Below, one piece after another: positions 18,648-24,749 of a DNA stretch of 25,500 bases (position 1 is the stretch's first letter; each line of letters starts with the position of its first letter). Below the pieces are notes generated by a model. That model had not been told where the DNA came from. It did not search any database and worked only from the letters and a program-made list of their open reading frames with translations. The position numbers were made by a program, and so were the translations under genes. Where the stretch lies: positions 1 through 25,500 of IMG/VR virus record IMGVR_UViG_3300032235_000080; one strand, 5' to 3'. The DNA comes from a virus.

Positions 18648-19967
18648 TTAATCACTCCAATTTTCTATATCATTCCAAAAACCACTGTCAACCCATAGGC
18701 CAGTAGTAAAGGCGCTAATAGCTGATCCAAAACGAGTAGCAATTAGCGTTAGTTCATCACAGCTACGAACATAGCTTTCTTGTGCTGTAAAGTTAGTAGA
18801 TAAGCTTAATATGTCTTCTGTAGATAACACTGGGTATGTAAAGTGAACTGCTGGCATATACGCAGACAGGTAAGGAGCAGTTCTTCCACCAATATAAATA
18901 GTAGCCGCAGCATTAGAAGCAGTAGATAGCTGTTCGCTAGAAGCAATCTCACGTAAGAACTGAGTAGAGCTGCTAGCCCCACCACGTAAATACATACTTA
19001 TCGACCCACTAATATTCCTACTAGTACTATACCCAGTTACTACATTATTTACTGATCCTAGACGATCGCGGTCCAAATAGCCAATACTATTTTTATAAGA
19101 TAGGGAAAAGTCAGTAACTGGAAAAGCGTAAGTATTAGAATTGTAATCTAATTGTATAGCACTTAGCCTATTTTTAAGATAAGGAGCTGTAGACACAACG
19201 CTAGATACATTCATTCTGTCATAAGGATGATAACTGTAAGCAGCAGTTAGTGTAGACGCATTAGAGTTTGCAGTAGCGCGCACTCCAGAATTTAAAATCC
19301 CACCAAACACGCTAATAGCATTATCTCTAACAACGTCTAGTAGTTCAACAACGCTTGAACCTTTACCGCTCCACTCAACAGTTACGATCTCATTTATACC
19401 AGCACTTAATGTAGCACTATCTACAATAGCGTTAGCAACACGATATACAATGTTATCTAATTTAAAGTATAGCACACCTTCAGGACGTGCAACAGAGTTA
19501 GATCTAGAAGCATGGTTTCCAACTCCACTAATGCTAGGTGCAGTACTAATCTGTCCTTGACTACGCCAAACTGATTGTTCGCTAGCTCTAGCTGGAGCTG
19601 TGTTAGATATTAGCGCTTGCCACAAAAACCAATCTGAAGTAGGCTTAACATTTCCGCTTGCAGTACTATACTGAGATGTTCCACCGGGAACTGCATTTCG
19701 CTCAACCCCAGTGCAACGAAGATAAACTGTAAAGTTCCAATCTACTGGATTACGAGCAGTAGTAAAGCTAAGATTACTACGATCTATATTATCGCCATGC
19801 TGGTTGTGGCTAATCTGTTGAGTAGCGCCTTCTGCACTCATTGCAAATCCAGAAAGTATATCTAGCTTCCAGGTATTAGAAGGAGTCATATCGCTAGGCA
19901 GCGCAGAAAGTAAGTCTACGCTACTATAAAATATTTCTGAATTGCGTTGAAGCTGAAGTTGTGTCAC
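18648..19967 (-). CDS. Probable tail tube protein
   Basis: A 439-residue protein whose N-terminus (LQLQRNSEIFYSS, then NTWKLDILSGFAMSAEG, ending the unit with WNFTVYLRC) resembles phage tail tube subunits. The C-terminal half has a parallel unit (IQLDYNSNTYAFPVTDFSLS ending ISGSISMYLRGG), suggesting an internal duplication of the tube domain. Tube subunits stack as hexamers to form the DNA channel. The start is GTG at 19967, one base after the stop of the small-terminase-like gene (TAA-A-GTG), with only weak ribosome-site sequence, so coupled translation is likely. A structural role is fairly firm; the tube assignment is moderate. Confidence 0.65.
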   Translation of the reverse strand: MTQLQLQRNSEIFYSSVDLLSALPSDMTPSNTWKLDILSGFAMSAEGATQQISHNQHGDNIDRSNLSFTTARNPVDWNFTVYLRCTGVERNAVPGGTSQYSTASGNVKPTSDWFLWQALISNTAPARASEQSVWRSQGQISTAPSISGVGNHASRSNSVARPEGVLYFKLDNIVYRVANAIVDSATLSAGINEIVTVEWSGKGSSVVELLDVVRDNAISVFGGILNSGVRATANSNASTLTAAYSYHPYDRMNVSSVVSTAPYLKNRLSAIQLDYNSNTYAFPVTDFSLSYKNSIGYLDRDRLGSVNNVVTGYSTSRNISGSISMYLRGGASSSTQFLREIASSEQLSTASNAAATIYIGGRTAPYLSAYMPAVHFTYPVLSTEDILSLSTNFTAQESYVRSCDELTLIATRFGSAISAFTTGLWVDSGFWNDIENWSD

Positions 19968-19968
19968 T

Positions 19969-20421
19969 TTATTCTAACAAATCTTTCATTAATCTATCAT
20001 AGTTATTAATCTGAACTGCTACTGCTGGGCCTTTAGCTTGAGGCTTTAGTGTAGCTTCTATATCTGCAAGGTGCTTCATCCAATCAAGAAGATCTTTCTT
20101 GGAATAAATGCCAGTCTCAACTGCTTCTTGAATTTTTTGATCAATTACAGCGTTTATCAATGCAATACGACGATTGCGGTTAAGATATCCTTGAGTAGCA
20201 AACACGTTATCAATATACTGCTTTACTTCACGTTTTTCAATTACCGACGTAACACGGTCTGAGGGTATACCATACTCATCACTTATAACATCAATGCTTT
20301 TACCAGCTAGATAGTCATTAGCAATACTTAATAACACCGGGTCTAGTGGAGGAGCTTCCAGTGTACGGTTCAGTGCCTCAACAGTTGTACTAGGTGAAAT
20401 TATATTTATTTCTTTAGTCAT
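19969..20421 (-). CDS. Probable terminase small subunit
   Basis: This 150-residue protein has an N-terminal helix-turn-helix-like segment (LLSIANDYLAGKSIDVISDE followed by YGIPSDRVTSVIEKREV), a central helical region (RNRRIALINAVIDQKIQEAV) and a short C-terminal tail (VQINNYDRLMKDLLE). That order of DNA-binding, oligomerisation and terminase-contact regions fits small terminases, which recognise the packaging site. It is separated from the large subunit at 2869-4119 by tail, fibre and glycosyltransferase genes, which is unusual. An alternative is an unrelated HTH regulator embedded in the structural block. Confidence 0.6.
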   Translation of the reverse strand: MTKEINIISPSTTVEALNRTLEAPPLDPVLLSIANDYLAGKSIDVISDEYGIPSDRVTSVIEKREVKQYIDNVFATQGYLNRNRRIALINAVIDQKIQEAVETGIYSKKDLLDWMKHLADIEATLKPQAKGPAVAVQINNYDRLMKDLLE

Positions 20422-20430
20422 TGTATTTCC

Positions 20431-21711
20431 TTATTTTATTTCTAGCCAATCCATAGAGGCTCTACAAGAGGTGTTAGTAGATCCTATGCGATTTACTATT
20501 ATAGCAAGTACCTGACTATCTGTACTATCATAATTTTGATATATAGCATTAAAAGGGTTAGCTGATACTGATATAACAGGGTTTGTACCTAAACCACTAC
20601 CAGCACCTGGAATAAAGCTATCTTTAAGTATTGCAAATTCTTCATCAGAATCCCAGTTACTTGCCATATTTACGCCGGTAGCATACTCGGTCCATCCATA
20701 GCCATGCACACTAGTCCATGTTGGGGCTGATAAGAATTTTGAGCTATTAGGAAGAACTACTACGCGATATCTAGAATCTGCAGTAGAGAATAGTGACAGA
20801 CCTACTAGTTCGTTATAACTTCTGTTTGGTTTACCGATTAAGCTATTTTTTAATCTAATAGCTAAAATCGCAACCCCAGTAGTACCCTGAGTACTGTTTA
20901 CATCTATAGCACTACCTGTACCAGTACTTACTGACTTAGTAAAACTATTTATTGCTAGACTGCCTTCTACATAAGCACTAGCACATATCATCATTAGCGA
21001 GCTTACGGATGCAGTGGCGCCTGAGTTATATATTTCCCAGCGGAAAGGTAAGCTAGGCTGATTCATATAAGTTTCAGTAGTTACATTAGAGTGATTAAAA
21101 TAATGAGCATAAGTAGGAACTCCGTTATGTACGAATCCAACTCTAACTCTACCAACACCAAGCCACTGATAGTCTATGATAAGAATCTGAGCTTTAGAAA
21201 AGTCTAGATAGTTCATAGAGCTTTGATTCCATGAACCTTGATCTACAATCTCAGCGTCTGTTCCGTTTTTACGAATAACAAACTGAGGAGTTGTACCATT
21301 CATTCTAAAGAATATACCATTTAAATCATCGAACATACCAACTGCTTGTACTAAGTTAGCTTTTCCAGCATTCATTACAAAAGTAATTAATCCCATAGTA
21401 CTAGTACCAGAAGTATAAGGATGATATTTTTTAGTTTGACGTACTACACGACTACCACTAGTAGTTGTAACAGCTCCTATATAGCAATTTCTAGCTTGGT
21501 CTGATGTTAGTGTGCCACCAGTAGCTATCAGATCATTCATCTGTACGCTAGTACCACTACCATACATATAGCGATAGTCTCCTAATAGCCTAGATTCAGC
21601 AGTTCTTAAGCGACTAAAGGCAGTTAAGTTAGCAGAATCTCCTAAATAAGTAGACAGAGAGCCACCAACATCATTTTTTACTTCTTGTTCAGCGCTAAAT
21701 AAATAACTCAT
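20431..21711 (-). CDS. Virion structural protein (fibre/baseplate-associated type)
   Basis: The protein is 426 residues. I place the start at ATG 21711, which follows GGAG by six bases and overlaps the previous stop as ATGA; the frame extends upstream to a TTG at 21723 without a better ribosome site. The N-terminal part contains LTAFSRLRTAESRLLGDYRY, matching a motif I know from structural proteins of marine and T4-type phages. The rest is beta-rich (RVVRQTKKYHPYTSGTS, FFRMNGTTPQFVIRKNGTD, HNGVPTYAHYFNHSN) and ends in SMDWLEIK. Its exact place in the virion cannot be read from sequence. Confidence 0.7.
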   Translation of the reverse strand: MSYLFSAEQEVKNDVGGSLSTYLGDSANLTAFSRLRTAESRLLGDYRYMYGSGTSVQMNDLIATGGTLTSDQARNCYIGAVTTTSGSRVVRQTKKYHPYTSGTSTMGLITFVMNAGKANLVQAVGMFDDLNGIFFRMNGTTPQFVIRKNGTDAEIVDQGSWNQSSMNYLDFSKAQILIIDYQWLGVGRVRVGFVHNGVPTYAHYFNHSNVTTETYMNQPSLPFRWEIYNSGATASVSSLMMICASAYVEGSLAINSFTKSVSTGTGSAIDVNSTQGTTGVAILAIRLKNSLIGKPNRSYNELVGLSLFSTADSRYRVVVLPNSSKFLSAPTWTSVHGYGWTEYATGVNMASNWDSDEEFAILKDSFIPGAGSGLGTNPVISVSANPFNAIYQNYDSTDSQVLAIIVNRIGSTNTSCRASMDWLEIK

Positions 21712-22082
21712 ATAATTCTCCAACCATCTCTGTATACTAATGATATGCTACCATTGTTAATGCTTAACGTGAAGCTGGTGCTATTGTCTACAGCTCCGGT
21801 TACAGTAATTGGATGGTTACTACAATTACCGCTTTCATCTTTTATTGTAATCTGCTGCCCATTAGAGGTAGGAGCGTGCAGTGCGATAGCTACAGGGCCA
21901 GCATAATCAACTCCAATGTAACGATCTGTAGCATCTGTTGTCCCAGAGCTGGAATCAATCAATCTAGTCGGGCTATTATACAGCTCACTAAAGTTTGAAT
22001 TGATCTTAATCATAGCGTCACGTAGCGTATCACCGCTGCCGTCGTTTGGAACTGCTCCTACATTCACAAGTGCCTGTGACAT
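21708..22082 (-). CDS. Small tail-fibre-type protein
   Basis: A 124-residue protein that opens with VNVGAVPNDGSGDTLRDAMI and continues with KINSNFSELY. This N-terminal module is common in phage fibre and neck proteins and probably anchors them to the virion. The C-terminal half is a beta domain (QQITIKDESGNCSNHPITVT, then SISLVYRDGWRII) like a fibre tip. Its start overlaps the stop of the upstream gene by one base (TAATG), and the following structural gene overlaps its stop (ATGA). Confidence 0.7.
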   Translation of the reverse strand: MSQALVNVGAVPNDGSGDTLRDAMIKINSNFSELYNSPTRLIDSSSGTTDATDRYIGVDYAGPVAIALHAPTSNGQQITIKDESGNCSNHPITVTGAVDNSTSFTLSINNGSISLVYRDGWRII

Positions 22083-22552
22083 TAACTATATCCTTTATCC
22101 ATTGTTACAAGAGTGCTATCACAAGTAAGAGCTATGCTGTCACAAGTGTACACTGCAAAACGCTCTACAGTGTATAGTATCTCAAGTGTTAAATCACAAA
22201 TGCAATACGGTGTCATAGCACCTTCATCTGTACGTAGAGTTGTTACACGAGCTTCTTGAATTAGATCAGGATGAGCTCGTCTGTATGTCTGAATTGCCGT
22301 TTCAATGCTACGCACAAGATCTTCGATGTAACTGAGGTCTTCACTCCAGCCATATCCACGAACATCTAGCTGCAGAATAGCTAGCTTGCTTCCCGCTCCA
22401 TCATGCTTACGACTTTCATTACGAGGATGTACGTAAAAGCTTGGAAAAGTATTTATCTCATGCAAAAAGCGTAGACCACGATTACCAATCATACCAGCGC
22501 TATCTGCGATATGGCTTATAAGGGTACCGATAACGTTAGATCGTTTACTCAT
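22082..22552 (-). CDS. Tail completion/terminator-like protein, paralogue of the next gene upstream
   Basis: This 156-residue protein has VRGYGWSEDLSYIEDLVRSI followed by ARVTTLRTDEGAMTPYCICD and a final strand LTLEILYTVER. The ordering of a conserved VRGY strand, a helix with RSIE and a TDEG..(T/S)PY..CD segment is like small tail terminator or completion proteins that cap the tail tube at the head joint (moderate confidence). The upstream gene at 22545-22916 shares the same ordered motifs, so the two arose by duplication. Start and upstream stop overlap in ATGAGTAA. Confidence 0.6.
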   Translation of the reverse strand: MSKRSNVIGTLISHIADSAGMIGNRGLRFLHEINTFPSFYVHPRNESRKHDGAGSKLAILQLDVRGYGWSEDLSYIEDLVRSIETAIQTYRRAHPDLIQEARVTTLRTDEGAMTPYCICDLTLEILYTVERFAVYTCDSIALTCDSTLVTMDKGYS

Positions 22553-22916
22553 TTATCCAATCAACCTCACAAGCAATATCACACATACCATATGGCGATA
22601 GCAATCCTTCATCAGTTTCTACGCTTAGTACACGTGCGCTATAAATCAACGGAGAGTTCAAGCTCTGGATGCATTCTTCTATTGATCTAGCGAGCGCTTC
22701 ACTTGCGCCGATTGAATCTTCGTCAGTTAACGTATATCCACGAACAATAAAACTAAAGCTGTCAATTGTAACTCGATCTCCGATATTAGCGCGTTCGACG
22801 CTGGGGCGCAGCAGAGCGACAGCTGGAAAATCACTAATTTGATCTATGAACCCTGGACCGACTGTTGCTATGCTTGCGAGAGCGGTTTCTATGATTTCAA
22901 TTCTTGAACTTAACAT
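22545..22916 (-). CDS. Tail completion/terminator-like protein, first gene of the structural block
   Basis: A 123-residue protein. Motifs in order are GFIDQISDFPAVALLRPSVE, FIVRGYTLTDEDSIGA, ALARSIEECIQSL, and ARVLSVETDEGLLSPYGMCD. It pairs with the 156-residue paralogue that follows. I see no Shine-Dalgarno sequence before ATG at 22916. A candidate promoter at 22922-22951 would place the transcript start almost at the ATG, so leaderless translation is possible, or the mRNA comes from the more distant promoter at 23235-23263 with a long leader. It is the last AT-rich gene before the composition change. Confidence 0.6.
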   Translation of the reverse strand: MLSSRIEIIETALASIATVGPGFIDQISDFPAVALLRPSVERANIGDRVTIDSFSFIVRGYTLTDEDSIGASEALARSIEECIQSLNSPLIYSARVLSVETDEGLLSPYGMCDIACEVDWINE

Positions 22917-22921
22917 GACTA

Positions 22922-22951
22922 AGCTTAGCTAATTTATGCGATATTGTCCAA
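22922..22951 (-). promoter_or_regulatory. Possible promoter at the head of the structural block
   Basis: TTGGAC (22946-22951) with TAAGCT (22922-22927) after 18 bases. The -10 is a weak match and ends only five bases before the ATG at 22916, which itself lacks a ribosome site. The repeated TTTGGAC element is the main support. Confidence 0.3.
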
Positions 22952-23110
22952 ACTTTTTATTTTAGGGGTGCGATAGGGAGTGCGATAGCGTTGCGATTGC
23001 GTTTTTCTTATAAAAAAATTTTGAGAACATGTTCAAGGTGGGTTCGATAGCTAGTCTAAGTTTGCGATAGCTATTGATACGGAGTATCACAGTAGTTATC
23101 ACGAAGTGAT

Positions 23111-23256
23111 GTAGGGGGAGTAGCGCTATAAGGATAATCCTTTCAAAGGACGGCCAAACTGCGCTCGGGCTTTTCCAAATTTCCCTTATAAAGGCTCTGT
23201 GGAGGTGCCCCTCAATTTGCGAATCACCTAAGTCCTCTTAACCGCCCTCCCCCTAC
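23111..23256. repeat. Perfect 10-bp inverted repeat enclosing 126 bp
   Basis: GTAGGGGGAG at 23111-23120 is the exact reverse complement of CTCCCCCTAC at 23247-23256. The enclosed sequence has small palindromes (AGGATAATCCT, CCTTTCAAAGG). The arms could close a structured RNA, made as a leader from the minus-strand promoter that overlaps the right arm, or mark ends of a recombined segment. No transposase or target duplication is seen. Confidence 0.45.
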
Positions 23257-23263
23257 CTGTCAA
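23235..23263 (-). promoter_or_regulatory. Promoter pointing to the structural block
   Basis: TTGACA (23258-23263), 17-bp spacer, TAAGAG (23235-23240), with TGATTC just downstream (23221-23226). It would give a leader of about 310 bases before the first structural gene at 22916. Confidence 0.45.
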
Positions 23264-23274
23264 GCACAAAGTAA

Positions 23275-23294
23275 CTGTGGCCGTTAGGCCACAG
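23275..23294 (-). terminator. Stem-loop at the end of the HNH gene
   Basis: CTGTGGCC pairs perfectly with GGCCACAG around a four-base loop. On the minus strand the loop is TAAC and contains the stop codon TAA. The following TTACTTTGT is only moderately T-rich, so termination may be inefficient. Confidence 0.55.
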
Positions 23295-23604
23295 GCTTGT
23301 AGGGCTTGGCGATCCCGACCGCAGCGGCCTTGACATAGCGCGCCCAATATGCGCGGCGCGAGGTGATCATCGCGGGCGATTCGGTATAAGCGGCATAGGC
23401 GGCGAACACAACCTGCGCGGTCCCTTGCATCCGATTGCACGAGCCGCAGAGGCGCACGAAATTTTCTTTCACCATTGCCCCGCCCTTGGACTCTGCGACG
23501 AGGTGGCCGCATTCGTCGGCATCCCATGTCCCGCACGCGGCGCAGCAATCGAACGAGGCGAACACGTGGGCTTTGATGGCGGCGGGGATACGGGCTTTGG
23601 TCAT
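23284..23604 (-). CDS. HNH-type zinc nuclease-like protein (GC-rich)
   Basis: I choose ATG at 23604, giving 106 residues: AGAGG at 23614-23618 is nine bases upstream of it, while the two earlier ATGs (23613, 23610) are too close to that site. Motifs are C21-x-x-C24, GHLVAES with H34, then N48 and LCGSCN with C53, C56 and N57, the order of an HNH domain with two zinc pairs. It is distantly related to the HNH gene at the right edge. It has its own promoter and its stop codon lies in the loop of a perfect 8-bp stem-loop. DNA cleavage is inferred. Codon use is GC-rich, unlike the structural genes to the left. Confidence 0.75.
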   Translation of the reverse strand: MTKARIPAAIKAHVFASFDCCAACGTWDADECGHLVAESKGGAMVKENFVRLCGSCNRMQGTAQVVFAAYAAYTESPAMITSRRAYWARYVKAAAVGIAKPYKPVA

Positions 23605-23630
23605 GGTCATCATCCTCTGTTGATAGAATC

Positions 23631-23659
23631 ACCTTATGCGATTCCTGCATCCGAGTCAA
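23631..23659 (-). promoter_or_regulatory. Promoter of the minus-strand HNH gene
   Basis: TTGACT (23654-23659), 17-bp spacer, TAAGGT (23631-23636), overlapped by TGATTC (23626-23631). It lies 27 bp upstream of the chosen ATG and back-to-back with the plus-strand promoter at 23695. Confidence 0.6.
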
Positions 23660-23694
23660 TCGGTTATCGTGCGGGGTAGACACAAACTTTTTGC

Positions 23695-23729
23695 TTGCGA
23701 ATCATTCGGCGCTATGCGATAAAGAATCA
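23695..23729 (+). promoter_or_regulatory. Repeated early-type promoter, copy 1
   Basis: TTGCGA (23695-23700), 17-bp spacer, GATAAA (23718-23723). GAATCA boxes at 23699-23704 and 23724-23729 are 25 bp apart. Drives the genes at 23758 and probably 24046. The other three copies have identical spacing. Confidence 0.75.
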
Positions 23730-23757
23730 TCGAAACGCTGATAGAGGGAAGCGACAG

Positions 23758-24000
23758 ATGGCACAGATGATCGGATACGTGGTGCGGGTGACGGACGCGG
23801 CGCTGGCTTTCGTGGCCGAGGCGGACGCAGGCAAGGCTGGTGTCAAGCCCCTCTGGATCCCCCGCCGTAAGATCGAGGCGGCCAAGGAGTCGGACGCGAT
23901 GGGCCGCAAGATCCAGACGGCGCAGGACGGCGAGCGGGTCGGCATCCTGCACAACCTGACCGTGTGCGACGCCTTCCTCGCCAAGGTGATGGGGGCGTAA
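23758..24000 (+). CDS. Small phage-type hypothetical protein, family A copy 1
   Basis: An 80-residue protein of unknown function. ATG at 23758 follows AGAGGGAAG. Although the frame runs upstream to a TTG at 23695, that TTG is part of the promoter. It shares motifs with the protein at 24807-25040: GY(V/I)VR.T.AA.AFV, then KPLW(I/V)PR(R/K)KI, and LAKV near the C-terminus, so the two are tandem paralogues. No membrane segment, zinc site or enzymatic motif is seen. Its stop codon TAA lies in the GTAA loop of a 7-bp GC stem-loop. Confidence 0.7.
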   Translation: MAQMIGYVVRVTDAALAFVAEADAGKAGVKPLWIPRRKIEAAKESDAMGRKIQTAQDGERVGILHNLTVCDAFLAKVMGA

Positions 24001-24007
24001 GCCCCCA
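23990..24007 (+). terminator. GC-rich stem-loop holding the stop codon
   Basis: TGGGGGC and GCCCCCA pair over seven bp around the GNRA-type loop GTAA, which contains the TAA stop of the 23758 gene. No T-run follows, so it may serve as an mRNA 3'-end stabiliser or attenuator before the next gene rather than a full terminator. Confidence 0.5.
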
Positions 24008-24010
24008 CAC

Positions 24011-24032
24011 AGTTAGAAACCTAAGTTAGAAA
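24011..24032. repeat. Short direct repeat AGTTAGAAA
   Basis: AGTTAGAAA is at 24011-24019 and 24024-24032, in the 38-bp gap between the first two small plus-strand genes. It may be a small duplication or a regulator site; nothing further can be said. Confidence 0.4.
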
Positions 24033-24045
24033 TCAAGGTGAGAAA

Positions 24046-24231
24046 ATGAAACTCTCGGTCGCTCTGCAAATCGCCGCCGCCCTCGTCCTCGTCGCTCTGG
24101 CCGTTGTCACCTTCCCGTCGGCGCAGCCGGAAAAGCTGCTGACGGTTAATGATCGCGCAGCGTGGGGATATGATGAGGCTGGCAACCTCGTCAACAAGCC
24201 TCTGCCTCCAATCGTAATTGACCTGAAATAA
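24046..24231 (+). CDS. Small membrane or exported protein
   Basis: A 61-residue protein. Residues 1-24 (MKLSVALQIAAALVLVALAV) form one hydrophobic helix that may be a signal peptide or membrane anchor. The rest is a short polar tail (LLTVNDRAAWGYDEAGNLV, then PPIVIDLK). The ribosome site AAGGTGAG is just upstream. There is no separate promoter, so it is probably read with the preceding gene, and the stem-loop between them may lower its expression. Function unknown. Confidence 0.6.
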   Translation: MKLSVALQIAAALVLVALAVVTFPSAQPEKLLTVNDRAAWGYDEAGNLVNKPLPPIVIDLK

Positions 24232-24237
24232 CAAGGA

Positions 24238-24267
24238 GTTAGCAGACGCGGCGCCCAGCGCGCTAAC
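24238..24267 (+). terminator. Weak stem-loop after the 61-residue protein gene
   Basis: GTTAGC (24238-24243) pairs with GCTAAC (24262-24267) around a GC-rich 18-base loop. No T-run follows. Position between gene end and next promoter suggests a transcript end. Confidence 0.3.
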
Positions 24268-24294
24268 CTACTGATATTACAACGTTCTTTGCTC

Positions 24295-24329
24295 TTGCGA
24301 ATCACTGCGAGATATGCGATAAAGAATCA
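24295..24329 (+). promoter_or_regulatory. Repeated early-type promoter, copy 2
   Basis: TTGCGA (24295-24300), 17-bp spacer, GATAAA (24318-24323), GAATCA at 24299-24304 and 24324-24329. It precedes the 34-residue membrane peptide and the small acidic protein. Confidence 0.75.
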
Positions 24330-24344
24330 ACAGAGGAGAACAAC

Positions 24345-24449
24345 ATGAACGCCCTGATTGCCATTATCGGAACTATGATGGCCATGCCCTTCGTCACTCT
24401 TGCAGCGGTGCTGCTGTTTCACTTCGTCAACGCAATCATCGGAGCCTGA
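24345..24449 (+). CDS. 34-residue single-helix membrane peptide
   Basis: A very short gene: ATG at 24345 follows GAGGAG and the promoter at 24295-24329. The peptide opens MNALIAIIGTMMAMPFVTLA, is almost entirely hydrophobic, and ends HFVNAIIGA. It should span the membrane once. Its stop is three bases before the next ATG. Promoter, ribosome site, coding coupling and GC-rich codons support it as real. Function unknown; a small regulator of a membrane complex or a holin-like peptide is possible. Confidence 0.6.
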   Translation: MNALIAIIGTMMAMPFVTLAAVLLFHFVNAIIGA

Positions 24450-24452
24450 TCC

Positions 24453-24641
24453 ATGAAATTCGCTCTTATCGTCACGCTGTTCGGCCTTGACGCCCCTGAC
24501 TACCACTATGCGATTGATACAAACATGCAAGGGCTTGCATGTATCGAGGCGCTGGAAAAGCATCAGGCACTGCTGGAACAAACGTTCTATCCCGAGGATT
24601 TTGAATTGGTCTGCGTGATGGATGATATGTATGAGGATTGA
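24453..24641 (+). CDS. Small acidic hypothetical protein
   Basis: A 62-residue protein, MKFALIVTLFGLDAPDYHYA at the N-terminus, then LACIEALEKHQALLEQ as a likely helix, ending in the acidic VCVMDDMYED. It follows the 34-residue membrane peptide after three bases, with GGAG as ribosome site inside the upstream gene. A perfect 9-bp stem-loop begins two bases after its stop. No family recognised; the small acidic form is reminiscent of phage host-takeover or inhibitor proteins, but nothing in it proves that. Confidence 0.6.
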   Translation: MKFALIVTLFGLDAPDYHYAIDTNMQGLACIEALEKHQALLEQTFYPEDFELVCVMDDMYED

Positions 24642-24643
24642 CA

Positions 24644-24665
24644 GATTCGGGCGCAAGCCCGAATC
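24644..24665 (+). terminator. Perfect 9-bp stem-loop after the small acidic gene
   Basis: GATTCGGGC and GCCCGAATC pair around the GNRA-type loop GCAA, starting two bases after the TGA stop. No T-run follows directly; TATTTT comes about ten bases later. Confidence 0.55.
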
Positions 24666-24667
24666 AC

Positions 24668-24692
24668 GCGCCAGTATTTTACACCCGAATCA
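24668..24692. repeat. 25-bp direct repeat, copy 1
   Basis: The 25 bases from 24668 to 24692 recur identically at 25050-25074. They begin GCGCCAG and end CCCGAATCA. Each copy covers the -10 and part of the spacer of a minus-strand promoter and lies a few bases after a gene-end stem-loop. Confidence 0.8.
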
Positions 24693-24705
24693 CTATCGTT
24701 GTCAA
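24676..24705 (-). promoter_or_regulatory. Candidate antisense promoter 1
   Basis: On the minus strand TTGACA (24700-24705), 18-bp spacer, TAAAAT (24676-24681), with TGATTC in the spacer (24687-24692). It points into the end of the gene at 24453-24641, so its RNA would begin by copying the stem-loop at 24644-24665 in antisense. Confidence 0.45.
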
Positions 24706-24749
24706 GAGGCAAATGCGTGTTGAAACAAAACTTTATCGAGTCTAGGCTC

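Larger units (their letters stand above)
22917..23283. other. Gene-free repeat-rich junction between AT-rich and GC-rich halves
   Basis: No convincing gene is seen in these 367 bases. The left part is AT-rich, the right part GC-rich. It contains GCGATAG at 22970-22976, 22982-22988 and 23064-23070, with TCGATAG at 23044-23050. CGATAGCTA occurs at 23045-23053 and 23065-23073. The palindrome GAACATGTTC is at 23025-23034. Two five-bp hairpins with three-base loops follow at 23076-23088 and 23098-23110. A perfect 10-bp inverted repeat joins 23111-23120 and 23247-23256. A minus-strand promoter lies at 23235-23263. It may be a control region, an origin, a structured leader, or an assembly or recombination joint. 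Confidence 0.5.

Noticed and set aside
21712-21723. TTG start at 21723 for the virion protein
   Set aside because: ATG at 21711 is preceded by GGAG at good spacing and overlaps the upstream stop as ATGA.
23025-23034. GAACATGTTC as a LexA-type operator
   Set aside because: The half-site spacing (two bases) does not match the usual LexA boxes, and a single palindrome is weak evidence.
23036-23060. GGGTTCGATAGCTAG resembling a tRNA T-arm
   Set aside because: The flanking bases do not pair into a T-stem, and no acceptor or anticodon arms can be formed.
23217-23245. TTGCGAATCA at 23217 as a fifth plus-strand promoter
   Set aside because: At 17 bp spacing the -10 would be AACCGC, which is not a -10; the box more likely belongs to the minus-strand promoter control site.
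23228-23683. A 151-codon arginine-rich minus-strand frame overlapping the HNH gene
   Set aside because: It is a frame shadow in GC-rich DNA; the HNH frame has zinc motifs and a well-placed ribosome site and promoter.
23695-23757. N-terminal extension of the 23758 gene from TTG at 23695 (and likewise 24699 for the 24807 gene)
   Set aside because: The extension is the translated promoter itself; ATG 23758 and 24807 have good ribosome sites.
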